Assembly: GCF_014196125.1 (NCBI RefSeq)
Contig: NZ_JACIDA010000002.1
Location: forward strand, 882,494-946,493
Direction: 5' to 3'
DNA from: Brevundimonas mediterranea
GTDB lineage: Bacteria > Pseudomonadota > Alphaproteobacteria > Caulobacterales > Caulobacteraceae
DNA: 64,000 nt
Shown here in pieces: positions 60,656 through 64,000 of the stretch (the first letter of the stretch is position 1; each line of letters starts with the position of its first letter). A program made the translations under genes and the position numbers. The notes under the pieces are model-generated. The model worked only from the letters and a program-made list of their open reading frames with translations, did not search any database and was not told where the DNA came from.

Positions 60656-61768
60656 ATGACTCCGTTTGCGGACCTGCTCGCGCAGGGCTCGGCCCATGCC
60701 TGGCTGTTCATTCCCTCGGCCCTCCTTCTCGGGGCGCTTCACGGTCTTGAGCCGGGGCATTCCAAGACCATGATGGCGGCCTTCATCGTCGCCGTGCGCG
60801 GGACGGTCTGGCAGGCGGTATTGCTCGGGCTTTCGGCGACCTTGTCGCACACGGCCATCGTCTGGGCGATCGCCCTGACCGGTCTTTACTTCGGTCAGTT
60901 CTTCGACATCGAAGCCTCGGAGGGCTGGTTCCAACTGGCCTCGGCCGTGATCATCCTCGGTGTCGCCGCATGGATGCTGTTGGCCACATGGCGCGAGCAG
61001 AACGCCGTCCATAACGAGCATGATCATGACCACACCCACGACGAGACGCGCTGGATCGACACGGGCCATGGCGTCGTCAGCCTGAGTATCTTCGAGGACG
61101 GTATTCCGCCGCGCTTCCGGTTTGCCCCCGATCACGGTCCTGTCCCGAGGGCCGGCGACATCAAGGTCGCCACCACGCGCGCGGACGGCTCCGTCCAGAC
61201 ATTCCACTTCGAGACACGCGACGGCTATCTCGAATCGGCTGACGTCATTCCCGAACCCCACGCCTTCACGGCGCGGCTGGTTCTGGGCCACGGCGATCAC
61301 ACCCATGACTTCGACGTCGAGTTCGCCGAACACGATCACGAGCATGGTCATGACCACGGCGGCCTGGATGTCTCAAACCCCGGCCACCAGGACGCCCATG
61401 AACGCGCCCACGCCAACGACATCAAGAAACGGTTCGCCAACCGCAAGGTGACCACCTGGCAGATCATGCTCTTCGGCCTGACAGGCGGCCTGATCCCGTG
61501 CCCGGCCTCGATCACCGTCCTGCTGCTCTGCCTGCAGCTGAAGCAGGTGGCCTTGGGTGCGACCCTCGTCCTGTGCTTTTCGATCGGATTGGCGGCGACC
61601 ATGGTCACCGTCGGTGTCGCAGCGGCGATCGGGATGCGGCATGCGGAGAAGCGCTGGTCGGGAGGTTTCGCGGCTTTTGCGCGGAAAGCGCCCTATTTTT
61701 CAGGCGGGCTGATCGCCATCGTCGGCCTGGTTCTCACCTGGCAGGCCGTCGTGGCCCTGGCCGGGTAG
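60656..61768 (+). CDS. rcnA: NicO-family nickel/cobalt exporter (RcnA-like)
   Basis: 370 residues. NicO signature helix LLGALHGLEPGHSKTMMAAFIVAVRG (GLEPGHS, His/Asp rich) and SATLSHTAIVW; a long cytoplasmic or periplasmic loop with HDHDHTHDETRW and HDHEHGHDHGG likely binds metal; GGLIPCPASITVLLL near the C-terminal helices. Exports Ni/Co. ATG at 60656 is 7 bases after the repressor stop. Confidence 0.9.
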   Translation: MTPFADLLAQGSAHAWLFIPSALLLGALHGLEPGHSKTMMAAFIVAVRGTVWQAVLLGLSATLSHTAIVWAIALTGLYFGQFFDIEASEGWFQLASAVIILGVAAWMLLATWREQNAVHNEHDHDHTHDETRWIDTGHGVVSLSIFEDGIPPRFRFAPDHGPVPRAGDIKVATTRADGSVQTFHFETRDGYLESADVIPEPHAFTARLVLGHGDHTHDFDVEFAEHDHEHGHDHGGLDVSNPGHQDAHERAHANDIKKRFANRKVTTWQIMLFGLTGGLIPCPASITVLLLCLQLKQVALGATLVLCFSIGLAATMVTVGVAAAIGMRHAEKRWSGGFAAFARKAPYFSGGLIAIVGLVLTWQAVVALAG

Positions 61769-61775
61769 TTCCTTC

Positions 61776-61970
61776 ATGACCGGCACGCCCTGTATCGATA
61801 TCTGCACCTTCGACGGCCGCTCGGGTCAGTGCGAAGGATGTGGTCGGACGCGGCCGGAGATAGCGGGCTGGCGCAAGCTTAGTCCCTATCAGAAGAGAAC
61901 CATCGAACGGGATCTGCCACGTCGTCTCGCCAGGCTTTCAGCCAACCTCACACCGAAACCGACGGTGTGA
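61776..61970 (+). CDS. DUF1289 small Cys protein
   Basis: 64 residues with PCIDICTFDGRSGQCEGCGRTRPEIAGWRKLS, four Cys in the DUF1289 arrangement, probably a small metal- or Fe-S-binding protein. It begins 7 bases after the exporter stop and may be in its transcript. A GC hairpin overlaps its end but lacks a T run. Confidence 0.85.
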   Translation: MTGTPCIDICTFDGRSGQCEGCGRTRPEIAGWRKLSPYQKRTIERDLPRRLARLSANLTPKPTV

Positions 61971-62278
61971 AAAGAGACGTGAGGCCGTGGCCATCGCTCC
62001 GGTCCACCTTGCGGGTTACGGCGTTTGAGACCCGACGACGTCTCATTCTGACCGGCGCTGGCGAGATAGCGGTCGAGAATGAACCGGTCGAGAGGCAGGC
62101 CAACCGCCCATCTTGGGGGCTGTTTCGTGCCTCATCCTCGAAGGATATGCTTCCGCTTCTGGCTGGGCTGCGAGTGATACCGGTTCTTATCTAGCTGTTT
62201 TATAAGCCTTTTCGGAACTATAGAGCGTTCGCGCGATTAGGGTTCGGGTCGCAGCCGATGCCGACCGGAGCGAACCTG
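61971..62278. other. Intergenic region before the polyketide synthase
   Basis: About 308 bases. The right half is AT-richer (CTGTTTTATAAGCC near 62195) and may hold the PKS promoter. No gene is supported. Confidence 0.4.
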
Positions 62279-63331
62279 ATGCCTGCTTCCGCCAAAATTC
62301 TCTCCATCGCGACCGCAGACGCGCCGAATGTCATGACCCAGACGGACGTCGTCCGGGTCGCTCAGGCGCTGTTTAGAGACCGGTTTCCCGGAATCGACCG
62401 GATGCTGCCCGTGTTCGACACGGCGGGGATCAGGACGCGCCAATCGGCCATGCCCCTGGATTGGTATCTCACTCCACGGGGTTGGCCGGAACGGACCCAG
62501 GCCTATCTCGACATCGCGGTCGGCATGTTCGCCCGCGCCGCCGAAGCGGCTCTCGATCAAGCAGGCCTGAAGGGGTGCGATGTTGACGTGATCATCACGG
62601 TCTCGTCGACGGGCATCGCCACGCCCAGCCTTGAGGCCCGCGCCATGGCCCGGATGGGATTTCGCTCCGATGCAGCGCGGGTCCCGGTCTTCGGCCTCGG
62701 CTGCGCCGGCGGAGCGACGGGCCTCGCCCTTGCGGGAAGGCTGGCCCAGGCCTCGCCGGGGGCCGTGATCCTTGTGGTCGTGGTCGAGCTCTGCACCCTT
62801 TCATTCCGGATGGAGGATCTGACCAAGGCGGACATCGTTGCGACGGCGCTGTTCGGCGACGGGTCGGCCGCTTGTGTGGTTCGCTGCGGCGAGGCGGGCT
62901 TCGCCTCGATCGAGGCGGCGGGCGAACACACCTGGCCTGGAAGTCTGGACGTCATGGGCTGGCGCGTCGGCCCGACCGGTCTGGGCGTGATCTTCGACCG
63001 CGCCATTCCTCCGTTCGCCCGCGAAAACCTTCGACCGGCGATGGTCGGGATGCTCGAACGCCAGGGCCTGGAGCTTGAGGATGTTGATCGTTTCATCTGT
63101 CACCCGGGCGGAATGAAGGTCATCGACGCCCTGGAGAGATCCCTGTCCCTCGATCAGGGCAGTCTGGATCACGAACGGGAGGTTTTGGCCGACCACGGCA
63201 ACATGTCCGCGCCCACTGTCCTCTATGTCCTCGACCGCGCGAGACGGCAGGGTCTGCCGAACCGGTCGGTCGTGACCGCCCTGGGGCCAGGTTTCACCCT
63301 GAGCACCGTGACCCTGAGGGCGGCGGCGTGA
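62279..63331 (+). CDS. Type III polyketide synthase (chalcone-synthase-like)
   Basis: 350 residues. The catalytic triad is Cys in FGLGCAGGATGL, His in FICHPGGMKVID and Asn in DHGNMSAPTVLYVL. Bacterial members make alkylresorcinols or alkylpyrones from fatty-acyl starters and malonyl-CoA. Start at 62279 has GGAG 8 bases upstream; an ATG at 62258 is in frame. It is coupled to the next gene. Confidence 0.9.
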   Translation: MPASAKILSIATADAPNVMTQTDVVRVAQALFRDRFPGIDRMLPVFDTAGIRTRQSAMPLDWYLTPRGWPERTQAYLDIAVGMFARAAEAALDQAGLKGCDVDVIITVSSTGIATPSLEARAMARMGFRSDAARVPVFGLGCAGGATGLALAGRLAQASPGAVILVVVVELCTLSFRMEDLTKADIVATALFGDGSAACVVRCGEAGFASIEAAGEHTWPGSLDVMGWRVGPTGLGVIFDRAIPPFARENLRPAMVGMLERQGLELEDVDRFICHPGGMKVIDALERSLSLDQGSLDHEREVLADHGNMSAPTVLYVLDRARRQGLPNRSVVTALGPGFTLSTVTLRAAA

Positions 63332-63837
63332 TGTTGTCCATCGTCGTCCTCGCCCTGGTGACCGCGCAGCGGCTCGGGGAACTGGTTCTGGCCGAGTATA
63401 ACACTCACCGTCTGCGCGCCCAGGGCGCCGTCGAGACGGGCGCGGACCACTACGTCTTCATCGTCCTCCTGCACGGGGCCTGGCTTCTGGGACTGTGGGC
63501 GTTCGCGTGGGACAGGCCGGTCAACCTTGCCCTGCTCGCCGTCTTCGTTCTGCTCCAGGCAGGCCGGGTCTGGGTGATCGCCACCCTCGGGTCCCGCTGG
63601 ACGACCCGGATCATCACCTTGCCAGGCGCGCCGCTGGTCACTCGGGGGCCTTATCGCTTCGTCTCCCATCCCAACTATGTCGTGGTCGCCCTCGAGATCG
63701 CGGTCCTGCCGGTGGCCTTCGGACTGGTCGGCTATGCGATCGTGTTCAGCCTTCTCAACGCAGCGATGATGTGGGTGCGCATACGCAGCGAAGCCCGCGC
63801 TCTTTCGGCGGCAACCGCCGGAGCGCAGCCGGGATAG
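63331..63837 (+). CDS. Isoprenylcysteine carboxyl methyltransferase-like membrane protein
   Basis: 168 residues with about four membrane helices. ICMT features: RLGELVLAEYNTHRLRAQGA at the start and GPYRFVSHPNYVVVALE, the AdoMet-binding RHPNY-like motif (SHPNY here), near residues 110-120. In SrsA-SrsB/BpsA-BpsB pairs the partner methylates the polyketide product. ATG at 63331 shares one base with the PKS stop (TGATG). Confidence 0.88.
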   Translation: MLSIVVLALVTAQRLGELVLAEYNTHRLRAQGAVETGADHYVFIVLLHGAWLLGLWAFAWDRPVNLALLAVFVLLQAGRVWVIATLGSRWTTRIITLPGAPLVTRGPYRFVSHPNYVVVALEIAVLPVAFGLVGYAIVFSLLNAAMMWVRIRSEARALSAATAGAQPG

Positions 63838-64000
63838 GAGACCGCTCGGGGCCTTCCTGTCGTGTCAGCAGGCGCGGGTCCTGCTCGGTGAGCTCGGCAA
63901 CTCTGGTGCGACGCCCCCGTCCACCAGCCAAGCGGCTTTTTGGTTCTAGGCGGTCCAGCGAGTTCGCGGCGCCTGGCTCAGGGCAGTGTGAACACCGTCT
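63838..64000. other. Window end without a supported gene
   Basis: 163 bases after the methyltransferase stop. I see no gene, terminator or operator here. Confidence 0.4.

Noticed and set aside
61948-61970. Terminator after the DUF1289 gene
   Set aside because: The 8-bp stem is good, but it is followed by AAAAGAG rather than a T run on the plus strand, and the stem overlaps the stop codon.

Overview
The window is high-GC bacterial DNA with compact operons. HWE-type histidine kinase, FNR/FixK-type regulation and the make-up of the metal genes point to an alphaproteobacterium, most likely near Caulobacterales or Sphingomonadales (inference; no rRNA or tRNA is present to fix the lineage). It reads as an accessory island: two physiological blocks (low-oxygen carbon/energy metabolism and heavy-metal resistance) interleaved with IS remnants, truncated genes, frameshifts and duplicated segments.

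Region 1 (1-9.5 kb) is a low-oxygen module. A broken IS6-family element (294-919) abuts a truncated type II GAPDH gene. There follow a beta-phosphoglucomutase-like HAD protein plus GH65 disaccharide phosphorylase, an HWE sensor kinase, L-lactate dehydrogenase, a PPOX-family flavoprotein, an FNR-type regulator with a four-Cys Fe-S signature, and a lipoprotein cytochrome c. Four sites of the FNR form TTGAT-N4-ATCAA lie at promoter positions here, two of them perfect, so the regulator probably controls its own neighbours.

Region 2 (9.5-34 kb) runs mostly on the minus strand: a chimeric TolC/CusF gene, PRPP synthetase, D-lactate-type dehydrogenase, a YhiI/RbbA/YhhJ-like ABC exporter, then (plus) a P1B ATPase with an unusual CPD motif, cyclopropane fatty acid synthase, type II GAPDH and an ECF sigma factor, and (minus) a translationally coupled phosphoketolase - beta-CASP hydrolase - archaeal-type thymidine/AMP phosphorylase operon whose phosphoketolase carries a frameshift. 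Between 31.2 and 33.3 kb lie scraps of a second copy of this island: two pieces of a P1B ATPase gene, an intact ECF sigma paralogue with a conserved promoter, and the 3' end of a second phosphorylase gene. An orphan putative nuclease follows.

Region 3 (35-46 kb) is periplasmic copper handling: PepSY, DUF411, NTF2-like and DUF2231 proteins divergent from a CnrY-CnrX-CnrH-like signalling unit, then a Met/His lipoprotein, CopC, CopB with an expanded Met/His repeat array, the CopA multicopper oxidase and two DUF305 proteins. Region 4 (46-49 kb) is the Cu(I) export ATPase with a divergent CsoR repressor and a clear CsoR operator. Region 5 (51-62 kb) is an HME-RND efflux operon (czcCBA-like) with HupE and an anchor protein, then an MFS exporter divergent from an RcnR/InrS-like repressor and a NicO-family Ni/Co exporter, sharing one palindromic operator. 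The right end holds a type III polyketide synthase coupled to an isoprenylcysteine-methyltransferase-like gene.

Together the genes suggest a strain able to withstand Cu and Ni/Co while fermenting or respiring at low oxygen. All coordinates and motif matches were read by eye; no homology search was run.
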